Shown here: in pieces, positions 7,169-14,721 of the stretch
How positions within the stretch are numbered: position 1 is the stretch's first letter
Layout: each line of letters begins with the position of its first letter
Source of the DNA: Solirubrobacterales bacterium
GTDB lineage: Bacteria > Actinomycetota > Thermoleophilia > Solirubrobacterales > Solirubrobacteraceae
Assembly: GCA_019241635.1 (NCBI GenBank)
Contig: JAFAWR010000240.1
Coordinates: forward strand, 1 to 33,483
Length of the DNA: 33,483 nucleotides
Direction: 5' to 3'
The notes under the pieces: model-generated
What the model saw: only the letters and a program-made list of their open reading frames with translations
Databases searched by the model: none
What the model was told of the DNA's origin: nothing
Translations under genes and position numbers: made by a program

Positions 7169-7858
7169 ATGAAGACCACGATTGTCAGTGACAACCTGAT
7201 CATGCTCACGCGCCGCAACCTCGTGCTGCCGAACGCTTATCTGGTGCGCGAGGACGACGGGTTCACGCTGATCGACACGACGACCCGCGGCGCCGCCGCG
7301 AAGCTCACCGACGCCGCGTCTCGCGCCGGCGCCAAGATCCGCCGGGTCGCGCTCACGCACGGGCACGGAGACCACGTCGGCTCGCTCGATGCGCTGAAGC
7401 AGAGACTCGGCGAGGACATCGAGGTCCTCATGCCCGAACTCGACGCTCGCATTCATGCGGGCGAAAAGGTCGTGGAGGGCAAGCTGGCTGGCAGCTGGCC
7501 CAAAGTCGCCACGAGGCCCGACGTGGCTCTCCAGGACGGCGATCGGGTCGGCAGCCTCGAGGTGATCGCGTGCCCCGGGCACAGCCCTGGACACGTGGCC
7601 TTTCTCGACACTCGCGATCGGTCATTGATCGCGGGTGACGTGTTCACGTCGATCGGTAGCGTCCAGGTCACAAATCATTTCTACCTCCGCTTTCCCCTGG
7701 CCCAGATGGCGACCTGGGACAAGGCCAAGGACCTCGAATCCGCTCAGGCACTCACCAGGCTCACGCCGACCCTCCTCGCCGTCGGTCATGGCCCCGCCGT
7801 GCCCCACCCAGTGCCGGCAATGGAGGCGTCCCTGCGATCCGCCGTTCCCGTCAGCTGA
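7169..7858 (+). CDS. metallo-beta-lactamase-fold hydrolase
   Basis: A 229-residue protein with the metal site THGHGDHVGS (His64, His66, Asp68, His69), a further His in CPGHSPGH (about 137-141), Asp in AGDVF (about 155) and His in VGHGPA (about 212). These are the full set of binuclear metal ligands of the glyoxalase II/YcbL-like group. There is no signal peptide, so it is probably cytosolic and acts on a thioester or similar small molecule, not on beta-lactams. AGAGGAAA precedes ATG 7169. The last 8 bp overlap the convergent Ddn-like gene. The 130 bp upstream carry no visible gene. Confidence 0.87.
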   Translation: MKTTIVSDNLIMLTRRNLVLPNAYLVREDDGFTLIDTTTRGAAAKLTDAASRAGAKIRRVALTHGHGDHVGSLDALKQRLGEDIEVLMPELDARIHAGEKVVEGKLAGSWPKVATRPDVALQDGDRVGSLEVIACPGHSPGHVAFLDTRDRSLIAGDVFTSIGSVQVTNHFYLRFPLAQMATWDKAKDLESAQALTRLTPTLLAVGHGPAVPHPVPAMEASLRSAVPVS

Positions 7859-8273
7859 CCGGCTCGAGCACGATGGCCGGGATGAGTCGCTCTGTCTTGC
7901 TCTGATACTCGGCGAAGTTGGGGGAGCGCTCGGCCATCGCGGCGAACAGCCGCTCGCGCTCCTCGCCGGTCGCCTCGTGCGCGGTCGCGCTGAGCGTGTC
8001 GGTGCCGATCTCAATCGTCACGTCGGGATGGGCCCGCAGATTGTGGTACCAGTCCGGGTTGGTCGGAGCCCCCGCCTTCGAGGCGAAGACGACATACCGA
8101 TCCCCGTCGGCCAGATAGGCGAGGGGGTTGACCCGCTCGGCGCCCGTCCGGGCGCCCGTGTGATGCAGGAGCAGAAGCGGGGTGTTCTCAAAGGGCTCTC
8201 CGACCCGCCCGCCGTTGGCGCGAAACTGCTCGATGATTCGAGCGTTGAAATCGTCGGGCGAGCTGGTCGACAT
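7851..8273 (-). CDS. Ddn-family F420-dependent nitroreductase/quinone reductase-like protein
   Basis: A 140-residue protein of the deazaflavin-dependent nitroreductase family. The markers are the N-terminal FRANGGRVG and LLLLHHTGARTGAERVNPL (the TTGRKSG-type phosphate-binding segment), YVVFASKAGAPTNPDWYHNL with the conserved Lys/Gly and WYHNL, and the C-terminal YQSKTERLIPAIVLEPV. These enzymes use reduced F420 to reduce quinones or nitro compounds. GAGGAG lies 6 nt before ATG 8273. It is divergent from an LLM-class enzyme 51 bp away, so two F420-family genes share a promoter region. Confidence 0.9.
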   Translation of the reverse strand: MSTSSPDDFNARIIEQFRANGGRVGEPFENTPLLLLHHTGARTGAERVNPLAYLADGDRYVVFASKAGAPTNPDWYHNLRAHPDVTIEIGTDTLSATAHEATGEERERLFAAMAERSPNFAEYQSKTERLIPAIVLEPVS

Positions 8274-8324
8274 CGGCGGCTCCTCGGTCTGGTCGGTGCG
8301 AGCGCGAGTCTACGCTGTGCGGAG

Positions 8325-9212
8325 ATGAAGATCCGTTTCGCCGTCGGCCCACATGGCGGCTCCCTCTCCGCAGCGGAGCTGGTCGCCTTCGCCGAGGCGC
8401 TCGAGGCCGCTGGCTTCGACGGGATGTGGCTCTCGGACCTGCCGGTCGCGCCGGTGCTCGACCCGCTGCTCGGGCTGGCCCTCGCCGCCGGACGCACGCA
8501 CCGGCTACGCCTCGGCGCGAATCTCGTTCCGCTCGGACGCAACCCGTTTCTGCTGGCCAAGGAGCTCGCTCAGCTCGATCAGATCTCCGGCGGCCGACTG
8601 CTGCTCAGCTTCGTCACCGGCCTCTGGCAACCCGGGGAGCGCCAGGCGCTTGGGCTGGACGGCGCGCGCCGGGGCGACGTGCTCGAGGAGGTACTCGGAC
8701 TGCTGCGAGGCTGGTGGACCGGCGACGCTGTGGACCATCACTCGGCCCGCTGGAGATTCGATCAGCTGCCCGCCGCCGCGCGCCCGGTCCAGGATCCCCT
8801 CGAGGTGTGGCTGGGCGGACGCGGGCCCCAGGCGCTCGACCGCGTCGGGCGGATCGCCGACGGCTGGCTCGGCGCTCAGCTGACTCCTGCCGAAGCGTTG
8901 CTCGCCCGCCGGCAGATCCAGGCTGCGGCAGGCCGAGCCGGACGTGAGGTCGACCCTGAACACTTCGGGATGAGCATCCCCTATGCCCACGAGGACCCGG
9001 CCGCCGAGCTTCTGGCCCCAATCGCCGCCCGCCGTCCCGACGTCGATCCGCTGGCGTTCGTACCGGCCGGCCGGACGGGCCTGCGCGACTTGATCGGAGC
9101 CTACGTCGACGCGGGCCTCTCGAAGTTCGTCGTGCGTCCGCTTGGCGCCGTCGCCTCCTGGGCGGACGAGGCGGCGTGGCTCGCCGAGAGCATCCTCGAC
9201 CTGCAGACTTGA
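8325..9212 (+). CDS. LLM-class (luciferase-like) F420-dependent oxidoreductase
   Basis: From ATG 8325, 295 residues. The luciferase-like barrel is marked by EALEAAGFDGMWLSDLPVAP near the N-terminus, RLRLGANLVPLGRNPFLLAKELAQLDQISGGRLLLSF in the core, and EVWLGGRGPQALDRVGRIADGWLG towards the middle, the usual signatures of the F420 branch. The frame is open much further upstream, but the family starts at MKIRFAVGPHGG. GGAG abuts the ATG, and TACGCT lies 8 nt before it, so the transcript may be leaderless. The substrate is unknown. The neighbouring Ddn-like gene suggests a shared F420 redox function. Confidence 0.9.
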   Translation: MKIRFAVGPHGGSLSAAELVAFAEALEAAGFDGMWLSDLPVAPVLDPLLGLALAAGRTHRLRLGANLVPLGRNPFLLAKELAQLDQISGGRLLLSFVTGLWQPGERQALGLDGARRGDVLEEVLGLLRGWWTGDAVDHHSARWRFDQLPAAARPVQDPLEVWLGGRGPQALDRVGRIADGWLGAQLTPAEALLARRQIQAAAGRAGREVDPEHFGMSIPYAHEDPAAELLAPIAARRPDVDPLAFVPAGRTGLRDLIGAYVDAGLSKFVVRPLGAVASWADEAAWLAESILDLQT

Positions 9213-9221
9213 TCGCGGTGT

Positions 9222-9245
9222 CCGCCCGAGACGGGCGGCTTGATT
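9222..9245 (+). terminator. intrinsic terminator-like hairpin
   Basis: CCGCCCG, loop AGA, CGGGCGG form a perfect 7-bp stem followed by CTTGATTT, 9 bp after the stop of the LLM gene. The T tract is weak. Confidence 0.6.
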
Positions 9246-9276
9246 TCCGACGGCGGGGCCCATAGGTTGACCACGC

Positions 9277-9504
9277 ATGAGCGACGAAATCACGCCGTCC
9301 GCGGAGCGAACTGGCCCCGACGCTCCCGGAACTCCGGAGGCGACTGTCTTCTGCAGTCTCGAGGGAGCGAATTTTCCGGGCGCCGAGTTCACCTCGGACC
9401 CGCAGTGGGGTCTCGTGCACCAAACGACACATCCCCACACGACGATGGGGTTTTTCATCGACACCGAGCCGAAGCCCACGCCCAACGCTCCCGACTTCAT
9501 CTGA
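9277..9504 (+). CDS. unrecognised 75-residue protein
   Basis: ATG 9277 to TGA 9504. The sequence is Pro/Thr-rich, with one Cys and several aromatic/Gly pairs (EGANFPGAEF, then WGLVHQTTHPHTTMGFFID). It has no membrane segment, signal peptide or known domain. It ends 11 nt before the coiled-coil membrane protein gene and probably forms a two-gene unit with it. No strong ribosome site. Coding potential rests on codon bias and position. Confidence 0.5.
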   Translation: MSDEITPSAERTGPDAPGTPEATVFCSLEGANFPGAEFTSDPQWGLVHQTTHPHTTMGFFIDTEPKPTPNAPDFI

Positions 9505-9515
9505 CCCTGGGTTGA

Positions 9516-10319
9516 ATGTCTGACGACTTTCTGCCGGAGCCGCCGAACGACCCGCCCAAGGAGGCGGTGCCGACGCTCACTGAGGCGCGGTATCAAAAGC
9601 AGCTCGATATCGCCCAGACCGAGCATGTGGTGCGCGCGGACACCGCGTTGGCGCTTCAGAACGCGCGTGCCGACACACAGCGCGCCGTCGACGTCGCCCG
9701 CGAGAACGCCGCCCTCGCGCTTCAGAACACGCGCGCCGACACACGGCAGGCGGTACTGGAGGCTCGGGTCAACGCCGATCGAGCCGCGGAGGTCGCGCTG
9801 CTCAAGTCGATTCACGACGCGTACATCACGGTCGCCCAAGGCACGATGGATCGGACGGTCACCCGCGCGCAGTTCCTCACGGCGGCCATTGGCGCGGTGG
9901 CCACCACCTATACGACGCTGCTGGGCGTCAACTATGCGGTGGCGAGCCATCATCCCGCGCCGGGACGTGCACTGATTCCGGTGATCTTCCTCGGCCTGGC
10001 GTTCGTGCTCGCCAGCGTGTACGTCGCCTACCTCAGTCCGACATCCGGGCGCCGGAACTTGCTCCCGACATCGATCGGCGGAACCGTCGCCGAAGACCGG
10101 CTCCGGACGTTCATGGAATGGACTTTCGCCTCCGCCCTGGCCAGGGCGTGGGCGATCCGGGGCGCCGTGGTTGCCTTCGGCATAGCGATCGCCTTACTTC
10201 CGCTGCCCTTTCTGAGCCTCTCCAGCAACGGCGAAGTCACCATCGTCGTGCTGGTGGGCGGTGTGCCGGCGGTGGCCTGGGTCCTTGCCGAGCTTTATGT
10301 GTCGAGAACTCGCGGCTGA
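9516..10319 (+). CDS. hypothetical membrane protein: N-terminal coiled coil plus four TM helices
   Basis: A 267-residue protein of no family I recognise. Residues 1-22 are acidic and Pro-rich. Residues 25-93 are an Ala/Arg/Asp-rich helix with an internal 22-residue repeat (ALALQNARADTQRAV and ALALQNTRADTRQAV), a spacing that fits a hendecad coiled coil. Four hydrophobic segments follow at about 112-135, 150-172, 210-232 and 240-262, with a 35-residue loop (SPTSGRRNLLP, then TVAEDRLRTF) between the second and third. This resembles membrane sensors or pores with a cytosolic oligomerisation stalk, but no function is assigned. The gene before it encodes a 75-residue soluble protein. Confidence 0.75.
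   Translation: MSDDFLPEPPNDPPKEAVPTLTEARYQKQLDIAQTEHVVRADTALALQNARADTQRAVDVARENAALALQNTRADTRQAVLEARVNADRAAEVALLKSIHDAYITVAQGTMDRTVTRAQFLTAAIGAVATTYTTLLGVNYAVASHHPAPGRALIPVIFLGLAFVLASVYVAYLSPTSGRRNLLPTSIGGTVAEDRLRTFMEWTFASALARAWAIRGAVVAFGIAIALLPLPFLSLSSNGEVTIVVLVGGVPAVAWVLAELYVSRTRG
9651..9782 (+). repeat. two tandem 66-bp units encoding a 22-residue helical repeat
   Basis: GCGCTTCAGAACGCGCG at 9651 recurs as GCGCTTCAGAACACGCG at 9717, and about 30 bases around each copy are nearly identical. The 66-bp period equals two hendecads of coiled coil. This suggests length variation by duplication within the stalk of the membrane protein. Confidence 0.7.
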
Positions 10320-10355
10320 CCGGGCGCGCCGATAGCGACGACTGCGCTGGTCTGT

Positions 10356-10886
10356 CTACGCTGCGGCACGTCCCACGCCGAGACGTTGTTGCACTGCCGC
10401 GCGATCGACGCCCAGCGCGGCGATCAGCCCGGCGGCGGGATCTGGCGGCTCGAGCTCGAGGACGTCCAGGAGCACCACCAGTTCCGCGGCGATTTGCGGG
10501 GGATGGTGAGCACGGCGTATCTCTTTGTACGACTTCTCGAGCGCTGTCTTGGCTGCGGGCGTCATTGGCAAACGGTCGCGCAACACGGCCTTGAATGTCG
10601 GCCTCGACTGCCGTTTGACCGGCTCGTCGATCGGAATCGGAGGTGCGGTGAAGGCAGCGCCCAGGCCGACGGTGGCGAGCGCATCGTGATCCATCGCGTC
10701 GAGCGCGTCGCGGGCGGTCTGCAGATCACATCCGAGGGCCTGCGCCACGACTGGCTCCCTGAGCAGCCCGAGTATCAGGTGATCGGTGCCGACCTTGCGG
10801 TCACCGCGGCGCCGGGCCTCCTCGCGAGCGTCGATGTACGTGCTCCACGGGTGATACGCGTCGCCTGATTTCGAATGCTTGCTCAT
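10356..10886 (-). CDS. stand-alone Clp N-domain protein
   Basis: A 176-residue protein made only of Clp R (Clp_N) repeats, the substrate/adaptor-binding module of ClpA/ClpC-type unfoldases, without an ATPase domain. Repeat 1 includes AREEARRRGDRKVGTDHLILGLLREP and the following AQALGCDLQTARDAL. Repeat 2, about 103-165, includes MTPAAKTALEKSYKEIRRAHH and DPAAGLIAALGVDRAAVQQRL, as in R(A)GHxxVGTEHLLLGLL-type repeats. Such free-standing proteins could bind Clp adaptors or substrates, or compete with ClpC; this is inference. Its ATG overlaps the stop of the HTH gene (ATGA), so the two are translationally coupled. Confidence 0.85.
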   Translation of the reverse strand: MSKHSKSGDAYHPWSTYIDAREEARRRGDRKVGTDHLILGLLREPVVAQALGCDLQTARDALDAMDHDALATVGLGAAFTAPPIPIDEPVKRQSRPTFKAVLRDRLPMTPAAKTALEKSYKEIRRAHHPPQIAAELVVLLDVLELEPPDPAAGLIAALGVDRAAVQQRLGVGRAAA

Positions 10887-11095
10887 GGGAGTCGCTTTCC
10901 GTATTTGGCGTGGACTGATTGGCGGGTGACGCCGAGCGCGTCACCGATCTGCTGCCATGACCACCCCTGCCGGCGGGCAGTCGCGACGTGGTCCGCCTCG
11001 ACCCGTTCCGCGAGCCGGTGCAGAGCCAGGGCGGCGCGTAGTCCCAGCGACGGGTCATCGGACGTGATCGCGGAGGCGATGTCTTCGGCGGTCAT
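10883..11095 (-). CDS. small HTH protein, likely autoregulator of the Clp_N operon
   Basis: From ATG 11095, 70 residues. The C-terminal half RRQGWSWQQIGDALGVTRQSVHAKYGKRL is a sigma-70 region-4-like or AsnC/XRE-like helix-turn-helix. The N-terminal helix (SLGLRAALALHRLAERVEADH) probably dimerises it. A longer start at 11188 is rejected because a consensus promoter lies between the two starts. Promoter TTGACA, 17 bp, TAAACT ends 7 nt before ATG 11095, so the mRNA is probably leaderless. Two TGTCA-N8-TGACA sites cover this promoter, suggesting autorepression. HTH-ClpN gene pairs occur in actinobacteria, but their role is not established to my knowledge. Confidence 0.85.
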   Translation of the reverse strand: MTAEDIASAITSDDPSLGLRAALALHRLAERVEADHVATARRQGWSWQQIGDALGVTRQSVHAKYGKRLP

Positions 11096-11098
11096 GTT

Positions 11099-11143
11099 TG
11101 TCAGTTTAGATTGACAACGGCCGCTTGTCAACCCAAACTGACA
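11099..11143 (-). promoter_or_regulatory. leaderless promoter with two TGTCA-N8-TGACA operators
   Basis: Read on the reverse strand, the -35 box TTGACA (11126-11131) and -10 box TAAACT (11103-11108) are 17 bp apart, and the -10 ends 7 nt before the HTH gene ATG. Inverted repeats TGTCA-N8-TGACA lie at 11099-11116 and 11126-11143, 27 bp apart. One covers the -10/start site and the other covers the -35. Confidence 0.8.
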
Positions 11144-11306
11144 CGCGTTGCGTTTCCGCGGAAACGCTGTTGTCCCGGCGGCAGGCAAGCCGCGCGGATG
11201 ACGACCTGATCGATGTTCGCCGATCCCGGCTCACGCGAACGCTGTCCCCTAAGCGTGCGCACGTTCGTGGTTAGGCGACAATCCACTCTTCTCCAGGAGG
11301 CTTCAG

Positions 11307-11645
11307 ATGAAGTACGCGATGTTGATCCACGTAAAGCCCGGCCAGTTCGAGGCGATGGCCGAGGACGAGCAGAGGTCCGTGTCCGCCGAGTACTTTGCGC
11401 TGGCTGATGACCCGCGCTCCCAGGGCGGCGCGGAGCTCCAGGGGATCGAGACCGCTACCACGGTCCGGGTGCGGGACGGGCAAACCCTGACCACCGACGG
11501 TCCGTATGCCGACACCAAGGAGGTGTTCGCCGGTTACTACGTATTCGAGGCGGACACCCTCGACGAGGCGATCGAGTTTGCGGCACGGATCCCGGCAGCG
11601 CGGCTCGACGGCGCGATCGAGGTCCGGCCGGTGGTGGAGCGGTAG
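11307..11645 (+). CDS. YCII/DGPF-domain protein
   Basis: A 112-residue YCII-like protein. It opens MKYAMLIHVKPGQFEAM and carries the DGPF-type segment TLTTDGPYADTKEVFAGYYVFEADTLDEAIEFAARIP, ending in GAIEVRPV. The fold is a dimeric ferredoxin-like barrel of unknown catalytic role. CCAGGAGG lies 7 nt before ATG 11307. DGPF proteins are the standard genomic partners of ECF42-type sigma factors, and here the sigma gene follows immediately, with the start within a few nt of this stop. It is thought to act as a sensor or effector of that sigma pathway; inference from family context. Confidence 0.92.
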   Translation: MKYAMLIHVKPGQFEAMAEDEQRSVSAEYFALADDPRSQGGAELQGIETATTVRVRDGQTLTTDGPYADTKEVFAGYYVFEADTLDEAIEFAARIPAARLDGAIEVRPVVER

Positions 11646-11647
11646 CG

Positions 11648-12805
11648 CTGCTGGAAGAGGTCTTCCGCGACGAGTGGGGGCGTGTACTTGCCTCCCTGGT
11701 CGGCTTCCTTGGCGATTTCGATCTCGCCGAGGAGGCCGCCCAGGAGGCGTTTGCGGTCGCTGCGGAGCGGTGGCCCCGCGACGGGCTTCCGGCCAACCCG
11801 GGCGCGTGGTTGACGGTCACCGCGCGCAACCGCGCGATCGACCGGATCCGACGCGACCGCACGCTCGTCGAAAAGACCCGGCAGCTGGAAGTGCCAGAAG
11901 CCACGATGGACGAACTTGACGACACGGTGATCGAGGACGAGCGGCTCGAGCTGATCTTCACCTGCTGCCATCCCGCGCTCGCTCTCGAGGCCCAGGTTGC
12001 GCTCACGCTACGGGCGCTTGGTGGACTGACGACGGCGGAGATAGCGCACGCGTTCTTAGTCTCAGAGGAGACGATGAAGCGGCGCCTAACGCGTGCGAAG
12101 ACGAAGATCAAGGCGACGGGGATTCCGTTCGCCGTCCCGGCCGAGCATCTGCTGCCGGACCGTCTCGACGCGGTCCTGGCGGTGGTGTACCTGATCTACA
12201 ACGAGGGCTACAGCGGACGCGTGGACCTGGCCAGCGAGGCGATTCGGCTTGGCCGCGTGCTGGCGGCGCTTATGCCTGACGAGCCGGAGGTGCACGGACT
12301 GCTGGCGCTGATGCACATTCATCACGCGCGGCGCGAGGCGCGGTTCTCCGGCGAAGAGTTGGTCTTGCTCGAGGACCAGGATCGGTCGCTCTGGGACGCT
12401 GAGGAGATTGCGGGCGGTCGGAAGGCGCTCGATCGCGCACTCGCGCTGCGAGGTCGCGGGACTTACGTGCTGCAGGCGGCGATCGCCTCTCTCCAGGTGG
12501 ATGAGCGGATCGACTGGAACGAGGTGGCGGCACTGTATGGCCAGCTCGCCCAGATAACACGCTCGCCAGTGGTCGAGCTGAACCGCGCGGTTGCAGTGGC
12601 CCAGGCCGGATCAACCGAGCAGGCGCTCGAGATCGTCGAGCAGCTGACGCTCGAGGACTATCAGTATCTGCACTCGACGCGCGCCGAGCTGCTGCGCCGG
12701 CTCGGCCGCACCAATGAGGCGCGCGAAGCGTTCGAGCGCGCACTCGACCTCGCAAGCTCGCCGCGCGAGCGGCGGTTCCTCAAGCGGCGAATCGCCGAGC
12801 TGTAG
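11648..12805 (+). CDS. ECF42-like RNA polymerase sigma factor with C-terminal TPR-like extension
   Basis: The sigma frame is homologous from LLEEVFRDEWGRVLASLVGF onward (sigma region 2, with AEEAAQEAFAVAAERWPRDG). Region 4 is LTLRALGGLTTAEIAHAFLV followed by SEETMKRRLTRAKTKI. The long extension typical of this group carries VVYLIYNEGYSG and TPR-like helices (VVELNRAVAVAQAG, then ALEIVEQL). That gives 385 residues from CTG 11648. There is no ATG, GTG or TTG in frame between a stop at 11405 and 11810, and 11810 lies inside region 2. CTG 11648, 3 nt after the YCII stop and 9-10 nt after GGTGGAG, is the most plausible start. A frameshift with the YCII frame is the alternative. No anti-sigma gene is present. 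Confidence 0.85.
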   Translation: MLEEVFRDEWGRVLASLVGFLGDFDLAEEAAQEAFAVAAERWPRDGLPANPGAWLTVTARNRAIDRIRRDRTLVEKTRQLEVPEATMDELDDTVIEDERLELIFTCCHPALALEAQVALTLRALGGLTTAEIAHAFLVSEETMKRRLTRAKTKIKATGIPFAVPAEHLLPDRLDAVLAVVYLIYNEGYSGRVDLASEAIRLGRVLAALMPDEPEVHGLLALMHIHHARREARFSGEELVLLEDQDRSLWDAEEIAGGRKALDRALALRGRGTYVLQAAIASLQVDERIDWNEVAALYGQLAQITRSPVVELNRAVAVAQAGSTEQALEIVEQLTLEDYQYLHSTRAELLRRLGRTNEAREAFERALDLASSPRERRFLKRRIAEL

Positions 12806-12907
12806 AGCGCTCCCGGCGACAGCGTCGTGGCTGTCCCCTGGGCGCCCGCCCGTTCGTCGTCGAGACGTATGCAACACAGCCACAACAAACCTGCCCCAGG
12901 AGGCCCG

Positions 12908-14374
12908 ATGACATCCACATCCGCACATATCAATCGCTGGCGTGCGTTCGCGCTGTTGGCGGTGTCGTTCTTCATGACGATCATCGATCTGACGATCGTC
13001 AACGTCTCGCTGCCCACCATCGGTCGCGACTTGCACTTCAGTGCGACCAGCCTGCAGTGGGTGGTGACTGCCTACGCGCTCACGTTCGGCGGCTTCATGC
13101 TGCTCGGCGGTCGTGCCGCGGACCTGCTCGGCCGCCGCCGGATCTTGATGGCCGGGCTTTCGTTGTTTACGGTCGCGTCGCTGGGAGCCGCGCTGTCGAA
13201 CGACGAAACCTCGCTGATCGCGGCCAGGGCCGTTCAGGGGCTGGGAGCGGCGATGATGCTCCCCGCCGCCCTGTCGATCGTGATGAACATGTTCGCCGAG
13301 GGCGCCGAGCGCAATAAGGCGCTCGGGATCTGGGGAGGGCTCGGTGCCGGCGGCGCGACCGTTGGCGTGATCGCCGGCGGGTTTCTCACCCGCTACGCGG
13401 GGTGGCAGTACATCTTCTATCTGAATGTCCCGATTGGGGCCGTCGCGCTGGTCCTCGCACCCAGCATCGTGCCCGACAGCCGCGTTGCCAGCACGCGCCG
13501 GCGGTTCGACGCGCTCGGGGCGATCGCGGGGACGAGTGGGCTCGTGCTGCTGGTCGACGCGATCTCCCAGGCACCGCAGTACGGCTGGGGCGCCACGCGG
13601 ACGGTCGCTCTGCTGGCGGCCTCGGCGGCGCTGCTCGTGGCGTTCGTGGTGATCGAGGCGCGGGCGAAGGAGCCCGTGCTCCCGCTGTCGATATTCCGGC
13701 TGCGCACCCTCGCCGGCGCCAACCTGGCGGGGCTGCTGTTGGGCGGCAGCTTCTTCGCGTTCATCTTTGTCGGCACCCTCTACATGCAGCAGGTACTGCA
13801 CTACAGCGCCCTGCAGACCGGTCTCGCATGGCTGTCCGCGTCGTTGACCTCGGTCGCCCTCGCCGGCATCTCACAGGCACTGGTCACCCGTGGCGGCGCG
13901 AAGGTCGTGATGGCGATCGGAATGACGCTGATCGGCGCGGGGGTGATGTGGGCGACCCAGGTGCCCGTCCACGGACACTTCCTCGCGAACCTCGCCGGGC
14001 CGTTCGTCGTCGCCGGCGCCGGGACCGCGTTCGCCTTCATCCCGATCTCGATCGCCGCGCTCGCCGGCGTCTCAGAGCACCAGGCCGGGCTCGCGTCCGG
14101 GCTTCTGAATACCAGCCAGCAGCTCGGCGGAGCGATCGGGATCGCGATCGCCTCAAGCCTTGCGGCGAGCCATACCCAGACACTGTTGCATGCTGGCGAC
14201 TCCGCACCCTCGGCCCTCACTGGCGGCTTCCAGCAGGCGCTCTGGGTGCTCGGCGCGATCGCGCTGCTCGCCGTCCCGACGATCTTGGCGCTGGTCCGCC
14301 GCGACGAGCTGTCCGACGCAATTGCCAAGACCACGATCCGCGAGCCGCAGCCCGCGCTCGCGAGCGCGAACTGA
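12908..14374 (+). CDS. MFS transporter, DHA2/EmrB-QacA type (14 TM)
   Basis: A 488-residue drug:H+ antiporter-like protein. Helix 1 carries MTIIDLTIVNVSLPTIGRDL, with the DHA2 motif D1 and its membrane Asp. The motif-A loop is LLGGRAADLLGRRRIL. Motif C in helix 5 is a glycine-rich variant (GAGGATVGVIAGGFLT). Fourteen hydrophobic segments fit the family. ATG 12908 follows AGGAGG by 4 nt; upstream in-frame codons to 12827 are not conserved. It lies 102 bp after the sigma gene and could be co-transcribed, as target genes of ECF42 systems sometimes are. The exported compound is unknown. Confidence 0.9.
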   Translation: MTSTSAHINRWRAFALLAVSFFMTIIDLTIVNVSLPTIGRDLHFSATSLQWVVTAYALTFGGFMLLGGRAADLLGRRRILMAGLSLFTVASLGAALSNDETSLIAARAVQGLGAAMMLPAALSIVMNMFAEGAERNKALGIWGGLGAGGATVGVIAGGFLTRYAGWQYIFYLNVPIGAVALVLAPSIVPDSRVASTRRRFDALGAIAGTSGLVLLVDAISQAPQYGWGATRTVALLAASAALLVAFVVIEARAKEPVLPLSIFRLRTLAGANLAGLLLGGSFFAFIFVGTLYMQQVLHYSALQTGLAWLSASLTSVALAGISQALVTRGGAKVVMAIGMTLIGAGVMWATQVPVHGHFLANLAGPFVVAGAGTAFAFIPISIAALAGVSEHQAGLASGLLNTSQQLGGAIGIAIASSLAASHTQTLLHAGDSAPSALTGGFQQALWVLGAIALLAVPTILALVRRDELSDAIAKTTIREPQPALASAN

Positions 14375-14415
14375 CTCAGCCACGCGAATGGAGAATAAAG
14401 CGCAGTCCTGCGTGA

Positions 14416-14718
14416 CTACAGTCCGCGGGCGCGAGCGTCCTCGCTCAGCGCCTTGCCGAGCGCCCCCGGCTGTGTCCGAGTTTCGAGGTCCGTGATCCGC
14501 TTGGCGTTTCTCGAGGCCTCTCGGTGGACCGAGTCTTGGAGCCACTAAACGAGCTGCTCGAGATGCGCGACTCGAGATTCGAGCGCCCGAACCTGATCCT
14601 GTCCAGGAGCAACGCGATCCTGTCCAGGAGCAACGCTCGGAGACTGTCCCGGTTGCTCAGCTTCTGTCCTACGCCGCATCTGGCGGATCCGCGCGATCAA
14701 TCCCTCGGGCTCTCGCAC
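14416..14718 (-). pseudogene. hypothetical protein gene broken by an in-frame amber codon
   Basis: The reverse frame from GTG 14718 (or TTG 14700) to TAG 14416 reads as one protein except for TAG at 14545-14547. Upstream half: REPEGLIARIRQMRRRTEAE, then two copies of VAPGQDR/Q, then ALESRVAHLEQLV. After the amber: WLQDSVHREASRNAKRITDL, ending in ALSEDARARGL. Both halves have the Leu heptads of a continuous coiled coil, so the stop interrupts one gene of about 100 codons. Either it is a recent pseudogene or the amber is read through. Function unknown. Its start is 4 nt past the stop of the neighbouring small ORF in the same frame. Confidence 0.6.
14595..14636. repeat. perfect tandem duplication of 21 bp
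   Basis: GATCCTGTCCAGGAGCAACGC is present twice in a row (14595-14615, 14616-14636). Each unit contains the inverted repeat TCCTG-TC-CAGGA. In the broken gene it duplicates the heptapeptide VAPGQDR/VAPGQDQ without shifting the frame. Confidence 0.9.
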
Positions 14719-14721
14719 ACC

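Noticed and set aside
11248-11275. CCTAA...TTAGG inverted repeat upstream of the YCII gene
   Set aside because: The arms are only 5 bp with an 18-bp gap, and the inner GTGCGCAC palindrome is not coaxial; too weak to call an operator.
12611-13801. 396-codon reverse-strand ORF opposite the sigma and exporter genes
   Set aside because: It is antisense to two well-supported genes; its Arg/Gln/His-rich composition is typical of a GC-rich shadow frame.
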